Shown: one piece after another, positions 15,129 through 22,684 of the stretch
How the letters are laid out: each line of letters begins with the position of its first letter
How positions within the stretch are numbered: the stretch's first letter is position 1
Source of the DNA: a virus
IMG/VR virus record: IMGVR_UViG_3300030380_005901
Span: 1 to 64,000 of that record
Strand: one strand, 5' to 3'
Length of the DNA stretch: 64,000 nt
Notes under the pieces: model-generated
What the model saw: the letters and a program-made list of their open reading frames with translations, nothing else
Databases searched by the model: none
Told to the model about the DNA's origin: nothing
Translations under genes and position numbers: made by a program

Positions 15129-15656
15129 TTATTTTGTTAATTCCAAATCATCATCCTTTTTGATTTTAAATTTACTTATATCTACTACTTTTATATTTTT
15201 ATCTGTTTTTAATTGTATCTCCTCCTCATATGGATATTTTATATTGTTAACTAAAGTAGCTTTATAATCTATGTCCTCTGTCGGAACAGATATAGTAATA
15301 ATCCATAAATCATCTTCTATGTCTGGTTCATCTTCTTTAAAATGAAATGGGTATAAATTTTTCACCCAATCCATATCATATACATCAGGATTAGTTACAT
15401 AATGGAATCCTAATTTTTTAACATCAATTTCTTCTTTATTTTTAACCCAAACTACTCGGTATAAAAAAATATCTTTATAAACTTTTAATTTATTTAAATC
15501 ATCTATTAAGTCATTTAAATTAAATTCACTTTCAGTAGTATAAAGTAAATCTTCTAAAACATTCCTTTCATCAATAGTTAAATTATCTATATCCCCATAA
15601 AAGTCATCATAATTTACTGTCTCTTCCTTTAATATTTTTCTAATAAGGTTTTTCAT
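15129..15656 (-). CDS. Leader-bearing ADP-ribosyltransferase-like protein, 175 aa
   Basis: The leader MKNLIRKILKE|E ends in LKE at residue 11. Residues about 60-165 parallel the ART-like end of the 1039-aa polyprotein: FLYRVVWV (R67), LGFHYVT (H85, Y86), a strand WIITISVP, then YPYEEEIQL with E144 and E146 as the ExE pair. This arrangement (Arg, S/T-or-HY block, ExE) is the R-S-E pattern of mono-ADP-ribosyltransferases. T4 Alt, an ART, is packaged and injected after similar trimming. Similarity is at motif level; activity and target are inferred. Its start lies one base after the stop of 15658-16128. Confidence 0.65.
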   Translation of the reverse strand: MKNLIRKILKEETVNYDDFYGDIDNLTIDERNVLEDLLYTTESEFNLNDLIDDLNKLKVYKDIFLYRVVWVKNKEEIDVKKLGFHYVTNPDVYDMDWVKNLYPFHFKEDEPDIEDDLWIITISVPTEDIDYKATLVNNIKYPYEEEIQLKTDKNIKVVDISKFKIKKDDDLELTK

Positions 15657-15657
15657 T

Positions 15658-16128
15658 TTAAATTTCTTCTATAAAGTACTCTGTAGGATTTGTAGTAAAA
15701 ACTCTTAATTCTGATTCATTAAAATCACCATACAAATACATATCGAATGAATCATACCAGTTTATATCACTTAAATTAAATAACGCAGTTATTCTAAATA
15801 ATTTTAAATCATTGGGGTTATCTTCTACGGCTTCCCAATCTATTACCTCATCACCGTATTTTTCGAACGACCAATAATTACCAAAGGGTTTTCTAATATC
15901 TTCTTTATTTTTAACCGCAACATTTCTATACAATACAATTTTATCTCCCTCTACTATATATTTTTTAATAGTATCTATAAAATGTTTTTTATAGTAATTT
16001 ACTGATTCACCTTCACTATATTTTGAATGAGAATTTAAACCCCATTTACCTGTGGTACGATCAAAGTCGCTTTGATTATATTTGAACTCTATCTCTTCCT
16101 TTAATATTTTTCTAATAAGGTTTTTCAT
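15658..16128 (-). CDS. Leader-bearing ADP-ribosyltransferase-like protein, 156 aa
   Basis: Same leader as 15129-15656 (MKNLIRKILKE|E) and the same fold pattern: VLYRNVAVKNKEDI (R68), FGNYWSF (83-88), a strand RITALF, and NESELRVF with E138 and E140 as ExE. The YR.V.VKNKE.I segment is close to its neighbour, so the pair probably arose by duplication. TATTTATT lies just upstream of the start. ART function is a motif-based inference. Confidence 0.65.
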   Translation of the reverse strand: MKNLIRKILKEEIEFKYNQSDFDRTTGKWGLNSHSKYSEGESVNYYKKHFIDTIKKYIVEGDKIVLYRNVAVKNKEDIRKPFGNYWSFEKYGDEVIDWEAVEDNPNDLKLFRITALFNLSDINWYDSFDMYLYGDFNESELRVFTTNPTEYFIEEI

Positions 16129-16183
16129 ATAGTAATAAATATCACTATAAACATGATTAGTAAACCATCATCCTTTTTTGATT

Positions 16184-16558
16184 TTAAAATAGTTCTTTAA
16201 ACACCGGTGGTACATTAGGATTGTCCAAATCCAATATTTTAGTTTTAATAGTATCTTCACCTATCTCTATTGCTTTTGTCATTCTATGATTACCATCTAA
16301 TATATAGGACAACTTACCATTTTTTTTTACTATTACTATGGGATAACTTAAATCCGCTTTTAGTATTCTTTCTGGTTCAGTTTTTACTCTTGTAAAAGGA
16401 TTATCTAATGTGTCTACTATATATTGTACAGGTATATCATATACTTTATGGTTAGATAAATAATTTAAAACGTCATGTATACTTATCTTCTCAGCATCTG
16501 TTACCCAAGAAGTATCTCCCCATCCTTCACTCAATATTTTTCTAATAAGATTTTTCAA
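16184..16558 (-). CDS. Leader-bearing ParB/sulfiredoxin-like protein, 124 aa
   Basis: The leader MKNLIRKILSE|G ends in LSE at residue 11. The body matches the ParB N-terminal-like fold: PVQYIVDTLDNPF, a strand YPIVIVKKNGKLSYIL and the signature DGNHR (88-92) followed by a helix. Members of this fold bind or hydrolyse nucleotides or cut DNA; which applies here is unknown. Two other proteins in the window (38057-38767 and 45118-46713) carry related blocks. The start is a TTG whose bases overlap the stop of 16555-17085. Confidence 0.7.
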   Translation of the reverse strand: MKNLIRKILSEGWGDTSWVTDAEKISIHDVLNYLSNHKVYDIPVQYIVDTLDNPFTRVKTEPERILKADLSYPIVIVKKNGKLSYILDGNHRMTKAIEIGEDTIKTKILDLDNPNVPPVFKELF

Positions 16559-17085
16559 TATATTTTTCGTTGTATACTATCGATTATACCTTGCCCATAT
16601 TCATATACCAAAGTCCTCTCATTATCATTCAATGTTTTATCTTCCATTGCGTCTTCTAATATTCGTTGTATTTCCCCTATATCGTATTCAGTAAGGTCGT
16701 CAAAACTAAGTTCGTCATGTTCGTCATACACCCCATTCTCCAAATGAATCGCAAACTCGGACAGTTCCTCTAACCAAAAATCCATTCCTTTGGGTTCAAA
16801 CTCCATTTGTTCATTCAATACCCTTTTTACTATACGTTTAATATCTGATTCGTTTATTTCAACTACATCCATTTCTGTAGGTGGTAATTCATCCGCTTTT
16901 AAGTTAAGTACCTCAACAGATTCGTTACATATGTATTTAGTTACTTTTACGTCATATAATTCATTAAACTTCTCTACTTGTTTCATACCTCTTATGAGAT
17001 ACTGTTCTTCCGTTGTATATACTCTACGATGTTCTAAATGTCTAGTGTCTGGATCTCTAGCTTCTATAATGTAAAAAATTTTCAT
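16555..17085 (-). CDS. Protein with an internal capsid-leader-like segment, 176 aa
   Basis: Residues 1-71 form a small alpha/beta domain (KIFYIIEARDPDTRHLEHR, TTEEQYLIRGMKQVEKF). Then comes MDVVEINESDIKRIVKRVLNE|Q at 72-92, a copy of the leader used as an N-terminus elsewhere, and an acidic helical end. Either translation starts at M72 for one product, or the full protein is cut after LNE92 (and INE78|S), releasing both halves. The upstream AATATTATGAAAAT context resembles that of 9879-11005, supporting the long form. Function unknown. Confidence 0.65.
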   Translation of the reverse strand: MKIFYIIEARDPDTRHLEHRRVYTTEEQYLIRGMKQVEKFNELYDVKVTKYICNESVEVLNLKADELPPTEMDVVEINESDIKRIVKRVLNEQMEFEPKGMDFWLEELSEFAIHLENGVYDEHDELSFDDLTEYDIGEIQRILEDAMEDKTLNDNERTLVYEYGQGIIDSIQRKIY

Positions 17086-17097
17086 AATATTTTATTT

Positions 17098-17835
17098 TTA
17101 ATCTACTGTACCGTTAAATAAATCATCTAACTCTCCTTCGTAATTCTCACCAAAATAACTTAGATTCTCTTCCATTTGATGTAATATTCTTTGGGCAACT
17201 CTTACAATATCCTCATTCAAATGAGGGTTGTTTAATTCTCTACCTCTTCTCATTTGTTCTCTAATTTCTGCCCTTATTATCGACTCTAACCTTCTTCGAG
17301 TTATACTAGTTTGTCGATATTCATAATGATCATCCGTATATTCTCTTTGTTCAGTTAAAGTAAATGAATCATCATCCATAAATAAAAACTCCGCATTTTC
17401 AAATACGTTAGTTAATATATCATTTAAATCCTCATAGGTTAGTTTAGTATCACTATAATCTAACATTGATATTATTTCATTTGTTAGATTATCTGCAATC
17501 ATCTCTTTGACTTGTTCTTTGTCAGAATAGTCTCTTGATTCATCCATAGGAAATCTATTTTCTTTACCCTTAGTATCAAAAAACTTTAATTCATATAATT
17601 TTTTCTGATATATTTGTTCCGCATCTTTAAGATCCCATGAAGTTTGTATACTTTCTTCTTCTAAGTAATCAGTATCTAACCATTCACCGGTATCTTTATT
17701 TACTACTATTCTTCTAAGTGCTAAACCTACATCATAATAATCATTATGTGGACCTTCTGGTGGTGAATATTCCTCTGCTTCTGATGGAGCTTGTTCTAAT
17801 AATATTTTTTTTATAATTTCTTTAGTTGATTTCAT
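17098..17835 (-). CDS. Leader-bearing protein with further internal sites, 245 aa
   Basis: The leader MKSTKEIIKKILLE|Q ends in LLE at residue 14. LTE|Q (in FTLTEQREYT) and LNE|D (in NPHLNEDIVRVAQRIL) occur further in; the segments after them resemble leader helices, so the protein may be a fusion of several cargo pieces. The body is acidic and helical, without recognised domain. Confidence 0.65.
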   Translation of the reverse strand: MKSTKEIIKKILLEQAPSEAEEYSPPEGPHNDYYDVGLALRRIVVNKDTGEWLDTDYLEEESIQTSWDLKDAEQIYQKKLYELKFFDTKGKENRFPMDESRDYSDKEQVKEMIADNLTNEIISMLDYSDTKLTYEDLNDILTNVFENAEFLFMDDDSFTLTEQREYTDDHYEYRQTSITRRRLESIIRAEIREQMRRGRELNNPHLNEDIVRVAQRILHQMEENLSYFGENYEGELDDLFNGTVD

Positions 17836-17844
17836 TGTATTTTT

Positions 17845-18384
17845 TTATTCATTCATACTATTGGTTCTATCACTAAACCTTTGGTGTATTTTTAATATCA
17901 TCATACCCAACTCTTGTATTCTATCAGTTAAAGTTGCTATTTTTTCTGCAACTTGTAACTCTAATTCATCTTGTGTCATATCAAATGATAATCCTGTATA
18001 AAATGATCCACCATCATTCTCCCCACTACCAACTAACATTCTAAAGTATTTGTTTATTTTAACCAAAGCACTTATAAATGTTTTTAATACTGTTTTAAAA
18101 TCATCATCAATATATATTTCTTTAACATAATCAGGCATTTGTTTAATATATTCACTTATCTTTTGATTCAGATTATATATACCGTTTGTTAGTTCTGACT
18201 TACTTAACTCTTCATCTCTTACACCATTTGCTAATTTAGATACTAACATTAGTAACTCCATAGTTTTACCATTTATAATACTGTGTAATGGTCCGGCATG
18301 TGTTGCCATAACCTCTGGACTGTCATATCCGCCTACTTCTTTGAGTACTAATTTTAATTGTGATTCAGTTAATTTGATTTTCAT
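17845..18384 (-). CDS. Leader-bearing helical protein, 179 aa
   Basis: The leader MKIKLTESQLKLVLKE|V ends in LKE at residue 16. The mature part is predicted almost all helical (MELLMLVSKLANGVRDEEL, VLKTFISALVKINKYF, KIATLTDRIQELGMMILKI). No family recognised. TATTTATA lies five bases upstream of the ATG; it heads the transcription unit that runs down to about 16184. Confidence 0.7.
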   Translation of the reverse strand: MKIKLTESQLKLVLKEVGGYDSPEVMATHAGPLHSIINGKTMELLMLVSKLANGVRDEELSKSELTNGIYNLNQKISEYIKQMPDYVKEIYIDDDFKTVLKTFISALVKINKYFRMLVGSGENDGGSFYTGLSFDMTQDELELQVAEKIATLTDRIQELGMMILKIHQRFSDRTNSMNE

Positions 18385-18388
18385 ATTA

Positions 18389-18396
18389 TATAAATA
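18389..18396 (-). promoter_or_regulatory. Candidate late-promoter octamer TATTTATA
   Basis: Coding-strand TATTTATA five bases upstream of the ATG at 18384. Confidence 0.4.
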
Positions 18397-18414
18397 TGAA
18401 AAAATTTATAAATG

Positions 18415-18648
18415 TTAAGGTTTTTGATTCTTAGATTTGAATCTTTTAGATGGATTAGTTTTACTGTGTTTTGTTTTTCTACCTTTTACTCTTTCTCTCC
18501 ATAGTTTGAATGATGATTCTTTTAGGTTAGATCTCATTATCTTTCTAACCTCATTCTCCTTTATACCAAACTGAAATTCAATAGCCTCAAAAGGAGTACG
18601 ATCTTCCCACGCCATTTCTATTACTCTATCTAAGTCTTTTTCTGTCAT
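18415..18648 (-). CDS. TIGR03643/DUF2805 family protein, 77 aa
   Basis: Near full-length match, from memory, to a small family conserved in Bacteroidetes: DRVIEMAWEDRTPFEAIEF, then QFGIKENEVRKIMR, then SSFKLWRERVKGRKTKH. The tail is basic. The predicted helix-turn-helix-like arrangement suggests nucleic-acid binding, but no function is established. Finding it in a phage-like genome suggests capture from the host. Confidence 0.85.
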   Translation of the reverse strand: MTEKDLDRVIEMAWEDRTPFEAIEFQFGIKENEVRKIMRSNLKESSFKLWRERVKGRKTKHSKTNPSKRFKSKNQKP

Positions 18649-18650
18649 TA

Positions 18651-18860
18651 CTAATACTCAAATGCATCACCGTAATCAGAATTATTATATTCTATCTCAA
18701 ACGCATGTCCTACACAAGGAAGAATCGGTTTCTTTTTAGTATCTTCATTTTTAAATTCTGTTAACTTATCAACCAACCATTCAAAATCAACATGATTTCT
18801 AGTGGCTAACAATCTAAAGGATATTTCCTCCGCTATTTGTTTTGTTTTATTATTTTCCAT
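18651..18860 (-). CDS. Hypothetical protein, 69 aa
   Basis: Unrecognised soluble protein beginning MENNKTKQIAEEISFRLLA, with a WLVDKLTEF helix and an acidic aromatic tail (NNSDYGDAFEY). It precedes the DUF2805-like gene with a two-base gap, so the two are co-transcribed. Confidence 0.6.
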   Translation of the reverse strand: MENNKTKQIAEEISFRLLATRNHVDFEWLVDKLTEFKNEDTKKKPILPCVGHAFEIEYNNSDYGDAFEY

Positions 18861-18904
18861 ACATATATTTTCTTAATATATATCGCAATAACTTATATTT
18901 AAAC

Positions 18905-19045
18905 TTATACATCATTACTAATATAAATACCTTCTATTTGTTCACCCAACTGATCGAATACATCAATATCTAATTTACCATCACCACTGTAGGTAATTTT
19001 TACAATATATTCACCTAAATCTATTTCTTTTATTTCTTCTGTCAT
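18905..19045 (-). CDS. Hypothetical protein, 46 aa
   Basis: The start is set at MTEEIKEIDLGEY because the ATG overlaps the stop of the upstream membrane peptide (ATGA). Predicted as a small beta sheet (YIVKITYSGDGKLDIDVFD). Last member of the small-gene array that runs from about 20.4 kb. Confidence 0.5.
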   Translation of the reverse strand: MTEEIKEIDLGEYIVKITYSGDGKLDIDVFDQLGEQIEGIYISNDV

Positions 19046-19134
19046 TCTATCATCATTAATAATATCATTACTATGGAAAAGATTACTATACCTAACCATG
19101 CTTCAAAACAACCTGTATTTTCTTCTTTACTCAT
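19042..19134 (-). CDS. Single-pass membrane peptide, 30 aa
   Basis: MSKEENTGCFEAW followed by a hydrophobic helix (LGIVIFSIVMILLMM). The ATG is part of the recurrent array junction AAAGAwGATGAGTAA, where the upstream stop is read in the same bases. Confidence 0.5.
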   Translation of the reverse strand: MSKEENTGCFEAWLGIVIFSIVMILLMMIE

Positions 19135-19303
19135 CTTCTTTTTGGTTTAAGACAATTTCAACGATTTCAAACAAGTCTTTATCTGTAATAGGAACACGAC
19201 TTTCTTCTATTTGATGCTCGGCTCGTTCTATTGTATGTAACCAATGAATATTATTTTTGATTAGAACTTCTTTCTTTATCTCTATTATTTCTTCTTTACT
19301 CAT
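19127..19303 (-). CDS. Hypothetical helical protein, 58 aa
   Basis: Begins MSKEEIIEIKKEVL and ends in NQKEDE, the amino-acid reading of the array's shared leader. Its stop overlaps the next ATG by 8 bases. Charged and helical; no known family. Confidence 0.5.
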   Translation of the reverse strand: MSKEEIIEIKKEVLIKNNIHWLHTIERAEHQIEESRVPITDKDLFEIVEIVLNQKEDE

Positions 19304-19421
19304 CTTTGTTTTGGTTTAATAGTTTTATCAATTTCTCATATACTTCTGTTAGGTCACAATCTTCTTGTTTTACACCCTTTTCATATACATCAAATAAAAT
19401 ATTTTCTATTTCTTTACTCAT
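19296..19421 (-). CDS. Hypothetical protein, 41 aa
   Basis: Begins MSKEIENILFDVYEKG and ends LLNQNKDE. The end is encoded by the conserved leader of the next gene (AACCAAAACAAAGATGAGTAA), so gene ends and ribosome-loading sequence are the same DNA. Confidence 0.5.
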   Translation of the reverse strand: MSKEIENILFDVYEKGVKQEDCDLTEVYEKLIKLLNQNKDE

Positions 19422-19433
19422 CTTTATTTTAGT

Positions 19434-19571
19434 TTAAAGCTTTGTCATTTGTACTATTTTCATAACAAAACAAGTCATCATAATTATTATAAACCAAAAT
19501 AATTGTTTGTTAGATGGTACTGGGTACATATGGTTGTCCTCATAATTATACCACTTTAAAAATTTATTCAT
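19434..19571 (-). CDS. Single-pass membrane protein, 45 aa
   Basis: Polar N-terminus (MNKFLKWYNYEDNHMY) and hydrophobic helix FWFIIIMMTCFVMKIV. The ATG overlaps the stop of 19564-19773 by 8 bases. Function unknown. Confidence 0.5.
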   Translation of the reverse strand: MNKFLKWYNYEDNHMYPVPSNKQLFWFIIIMMTCFVMKIVQMTKL

Positions 19572-19773
19572 CTTTGTTTTGGTTTACAAAATTTATTAAT
19601 TCATTTGCTATTGCCAATGCTTCATCATAATTTGCATATAAACAGAATGCTTGTTCTCCGCCTTCTTCGTTTGAATGGATACATACCCCATCTCTTTCAG
19701 GGTTAGGTTCTATTATTATAGATTGTTCTGCATCGCATGTAAAAATCTTTATTTGTTTCCAAGGTTTACTCAT
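19564..19773 (-). CDS. Hypothetical protein, 69 aa
   Basis: Soluble, with strand-like KQIKIFTCD and SIIIEPNPERDG, and a C-terminal helix YDEALAIANELINFVNQNKDE. Member of the small-gene array; unrecognised. Confidence 0.6.
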   Translation of the reverse strand: MSKPWKQIKIFTCDAEQSIIIEPNPERDGVCIHSNEEGGEQAFCLYANYDEALAIANELINFVNQNKDE

Positions 19774-19931
19774 CTTTGTTTTGTTTTAAATGTTCTGATA
19801 GATTTAGGGATATAAGGTAATATTGTAACCTTGTTACCGTAATCTTCTTTAATGGACTTTATTATAGTCTCTCTTGTTTCTTTGTTATACCAGCTAAAAT
19901 CTTCTGGTGTATGTACTATTGTTTTACTCAT
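19770..19931 (-). CDS. Hypothetical protein, 53 aa
   Basis: Begins MSKTIVHTPEDFSWYNKET and ends basic. Same leader before the ATG as its neighbours; overlaps both adjacent genes by 4 bases. Confidence 0.5.
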   Translation of the reverse strand: MSKTIVHTPEDFSWYNKETRETIIKSIKEDYGNKVTILPYIPKSIRTFKTKQR

Positions 19932-20230
19932 CTTTGTTTTGGTTTTAATAAATCATCTCTAGTTTCACCTTTAGAGGTTTTATTTTTGGTTCTAAAGATA
20001 ACGCCAATTCGTTCATCTTCATATTTTTCTTTTTCAGTTAAATCTCTATCACCATATACGGACATATCAATAATACCTAAATCTTCTCGTATGGACACAT
20101 CTATATTTCTATAACCCTTTTTCTCATATTTTTTTTTGAGGTTAGTTAAGTTATCTATAAGAGAATCAACATTTATTTTACTAACTTCTCTTGGTAAATC
20201 TTCTATATGTTCCGTTATCTTATCTTTCAT
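19928..20230 (-). CDS. Hypothetical protein, 100 aa
   Basis: Charged protein with an N-terminal helical part (VDSLIDNLTNLKKKYEKKG) and a C-terminal beta part (IDVSIREDLGIIDMSVYGD). No domain recognised. Ends KPKQR through the shared leader sequence. Confidence 0.6.
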   Translation of the reverse strand: MKDKITEHIEDLPREVSKINVDSLIDNLTNLKKKYEKKGYRNIDVSIREDLGIIDMSVYGDRDLTEKEKYEDERIGVIFRTKNKTSKGETRDDLLKPKQR

Positions 20231-20242
20231 CTTTTTTTTAGT

Positions 20243-20359
20243 TTATAATTTAGTTATTGAATATAATAAAATACTTATGACAATTCCTATAAAAATACCA
20301 ATAGTAATTCCTTTTGATAAAGCCCAGTCCATATCTCTAACGTAATCTTCGTATCTCAT
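20243..20359 (-). CDS. Single-pass membrane protein, 38 aa
   Basis: Polar start MRYEDYVRDMDWALSKG then one helix ITIGIFIGIVISILLY. Preceded by AAAACAAAGAAG, the array leader. Confidence 0.5.
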   Translation of the reverse strand: MRYEDYVRDMDWALSKGITIGIFIGIVISILLYSITKL

Positions 20360-20374
20360 CTTCTTTGTTTTGTT

Positions 20375-20677
20375 TTATTTAAATAAATTACCACTATACT
20401 CTTCTACTTTCCACTTTGGTTTAGATTCTCCGAGCATTTTATGTAAATCTCTATTTTCGTTCCAATCTTTGTTTGATCTAGACTGTTGTGTGTTTTTATA
20501 TTTAACGGCATCTTGCCTACTTTCAAACAACATAGGTTTCAACCCATCCTTTTTGTCCTCTGATAGTTTATATGGACAATGTGTATTCCATATATCACCT
20601 AAGTTTTTAGTATCCTCATTAATGAAATCAAATGAGTCCCAATTTCTACTTCTTTCAATTACAATATATTTTTTCAT
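20375..20677 (-). CDS. Hypothetical protein, 100 aa
   Basis: Begins MKKYIVIERSRNWDSFDFI; polar, with several Trp and Asn residues and no hydrophobic segment. Unrecognised. The ATG follows AAAAACAAAGAAG, placing it in the same array. Confidence 0.6.
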   Translation of the reverse strand: MKKYIVIERSRNWDSFDFINEDTKNLGDIWNTHCPYKLSEDKKDGLKPMLFESRQDAVKYKNTQQSRSNKDWNENRDLHKMLGESKPKWKVEEYSGNLFK

Positions 20678-20693
20678 CTTCTTTGTTTTTTTT

Positions 20694-20963
20694 TTAATTA
20701 GTTTTTACATATAATTCTAATATGGTTCTCACATTACTGTATAACACACCCATTAAAATGATTATTGCATATAAAATAGAGTTTTCTATTTCACTTCTTA
20801 AGGCAAGAGTTATACCACACACAAACATCAGTTTGACACCTAAACTTCCATACATAAGTCCTATACCGTGTTCTGGAAATCTTTTGTAGATCTTTAATAC
20901 TACGTTTTGTGTTATAATTAAAAACACACACACCACTAAACCTAAAAGTAATGAATTTGTCAT
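20694..20963 (-). CDS. Three-pass membrane protein, 89 aa
   Basis: Hydrophobic helices near residues 3-20, 38-56 and 63-82, connected by short polar loops (KIYKRFPEHG, LRSEIEN). Unknown function; a holin-like role cannot be excluded but nothing specific supports it. Confidence 0.6.
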   Translation of the reverse strand: MTNSLLLGLVVCVFLIITQNVVLKIYKRFPEHGIGLMYGSLGVKLMFVCGITLALRSEIENSILYAIIILMGVLYSNVRTILELYVKTN

Positions 20964-20969
20964 AATTTT

Positions 20970-21449
20970 TTATTTAAATATTGGTAATCTCATTCCTACA
21001 TTAAAGATACTTCTAACACCTAAAGATATGTCCGAACCCGTACCTATTTCTCCGCATACAGTAAAGTGTAATCCAGTGTTAGGTCTAATATTTAATTGCA
21101 TATACCCAGTTAAAGGATATGGTCTAACACCCAATACAACAGATATTTGTTCATTTTTACCGTAATAAGATCCAACTCCAACTTTACCTGTTATAATATA
21201 TGGGTAAACTAAACCAACTTGTATATCTATTAAACTGTAATCCCCCATTGGTATATTAGTACCTATAGATATTGTACCCATAAACCTATCATTGTTTTTA
21301 TAAGTTACACTCATATCTACAATGTCTATAACTTCATCTTCGTAATTTACTGTTGTACTTACACCCCCATTAGCTTCCACATAAAATAATTTATTTTGTG
21401 AATGTAATACTAAAGGTAAAAGTAAAATTAATAATAATATTTTTTTCAT
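20970..21449 (-). CDS. Exported beta-rich protein, possible outer-membrane protein, 159 aa
   Basis: Signal peptide at 1-17 (MKKILLLILLLPLVLHSQ), followed by alternating polar/hydrophobic strands (GTISIGTNIP, YSLIDIQVGLVYPYIITG, ISVVLGVRPY, SLGVRSIFNVGMRL) as in small outer-membrane barrels. No named family. It could alter the surface of the infected cell (inference). A terminator-like hairpin lies between it and the upstream Fe-S genes. Confidence 0.65.
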   Translation of the reverse strand: MKKILLLILLLPLVLHSQNKLFYVEANGGVSTTVNYEDEVIDIVDMSVTYKNNDRFMGTISIGTNIPMGDYSLIDIQVGLVYPYIITGKVGVGSYYGKNEQISVVLGVRPYPLTGYMQLNIRPNTGLHFTVCGEIGTGSDISLGVRSIFNVGMRLPIFK

Positions 21450-21462
21450 TTTTTTTTGTTTT

Positions 21463-21486
21463 AAAAAGGGATCTTATACCCCTTAT
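21463..21486 (-). terminator. Probable terminator after the Fe-S genes
   Basis: On the minus strand AAGGGGTATAAGATCCCTTTTT: arms AAGGG and CCCTT around a short loop, followed by T. It lies between the MIP18-like gene (21606) and the next start (21449). Confidence 0.55.
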
Positions 21487-21605
21487 TGTTTAAATTTATT
21501 ATCTTTTTTTTTTGAACTTTAATATGTGTGAGACTTTATATTAAAGTTTTATTAATAACAATTATAATAAAAGTTTTTTAAAAAAACAAATTTTATTTTA
21601 TTTTT

Positions 21606-21932
21606 TTATAAAAAACCCAATTCTAATTTCGCAGCTTCACTCATCATTCTCATATCCCAAGGTGGATCGAATGTAACAGTTACCTTACATTCTTTTATTT
21701 TTTCCAAACTTTCCGCTTTATCTTTTACTTCCTGTGGCATTGTTTCTATCGCAGGACAATTTGGTGCAGTAACAGTCATTACTATTTCTACATCATATAA
21801 ATCTTTTTCTATAAAGGAAAGGTTAATTGAATATATTAAACCTAATTCGTAGATGTTTACTGGTAACTCTGGATCCGCTACCGTTCTTAACATATCTGTA
21901 ATACTTTCTTCTACCTTATCTTTTTCTGTCAT
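21606..21932 (-). CDS. MIP18/DUF59 family Fe-S assembly protein (SufT-like), 108 aa
   Basis: Full-length MIP18-family protein: DPELPVNIYELGLIYSINL at about 17-35, VTAPNCPAIETMP at 67-79 with the conserved Cys, and a TFDPPWDMRMMS end. Relatives help mature iron-sulfur proteins. It is directly downstream of an Fe-S oxidoreductase subunit with an 11-base gap, so an accessory role in loading clusters into that product is plausible (inference). Host-derived metabolic gene. Confidence 0.9.
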   Translation of the reverse strand: MTEKDKVEESITDMLRTVADPELPVNIYELGLIYSINLSFIEKDLYDVEIVMTVTAPNCPAIETMPQEVKDKAESLEKIKECKVTVTFDPPWDMRMMSEAAKLELGFL

Positions 21933-21943
21933 AAAACAAAGTT

Positions 21944-22684
21944 TTATTTAATACTAGCCTTTAAATATTCTCTGTTCATTCGTGCAATATTCTCTAAGGA
22001 GATTCCTTTAGGACATTCAACCTCACATGCACCGGTGTTGCTACAATTACCAAACCCTTCCTTATCCATTTGACTTACCATATTTATTACTCTATCTTTT
22101 GCTTCTACTTTTCCTTGTGGTAATAATGAGAACTGCGATACTTTAGCTCCAACGAACAACATTGCGGAACTATTTTTACATGTCGCAACGCATGCTCCAC
22201 AACCAATACAAGTCGCCGCTTCAAATGATTTATCTGCATCTTCTTTAGTAATAGGAATAGTGTTTGCGTCTATTGAACTACCTGTATTAATAGAAATAAA
22301 CCCACCAGCCTGTTGGATTCTATCGAATGCACTTCTATCAACAACTAAATCTTTTAATATGGGAAACGCTTTTGCTCTAAAAGGTTCAACATAAACCGTA
22401 TCACCATCATTAAAACTTCTCATATGTAATTGACACGTAGTTACCCCTTTATCTGGACCATGTGGTTCTCCATTGATGTACATTGAACACATACCGCAAA
22501 TTCCTTCTCTACAGTCGTGATCGAAAGCAATCGGTGTTTCACCTTCATCAATTAGTTTAGAATTTAAAACGTCCATCATTTCTAAAAAAGACATGTCTCC
22601 TGATACGTCATCAATTTCATAATCAACTAATTTACCTTTGGAGTTAGAATTTTTTTGTCTCCATACTTTAAGGAAAAGTTTCAT
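21944..22684 (-). CDS. sdhB: Succinate dehydrogenase/fumarate reductase iron-sulfur subunit
   Basis: Full-length (246 aa) SdhB/FrdB. The N-terminal ferredoxin domain has 2Fe-2S ligands C58, C63, C66 (CREGICGMC) and C84; the C-terminal domain has [11 protein letters not shown] (C159, C162, C165, C169) and C214, C220, C224 ([14 protein letters not shown]). In cells it passes electrons between the flavoprotein SdhA and quinone in the inner membrane. No SdhA or SdhC gene is in the window, so the phage copy would have to work with host partners or boost a limiting subunit. Flanked by a 50-aa membrane protein (ATGA overlap) and a MIP18-like factor. Confidence 0.93.
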   Translation of the reverse strand: MKLFLKVWRQKNSNSKGKLVDYEIDDVSGDMSFLEMMDVLNSKLIDEGETPIAFDHDCREGICGMCSMYINGEPHGPDKGVTTCQLHMRSFNDGDTVYVEPFRAKAFPILKDLVVDRSAFDRIQQAGGFISINTGSSIDANTIPITKEDADKSFEAATCIGCGACVATCKNSSAMLFVGAKVSQFSLLPQGKVEAKDRVINMVSQMDKEGFGNCSNTGACEVECPKGISLENIARMNREYLKASIK

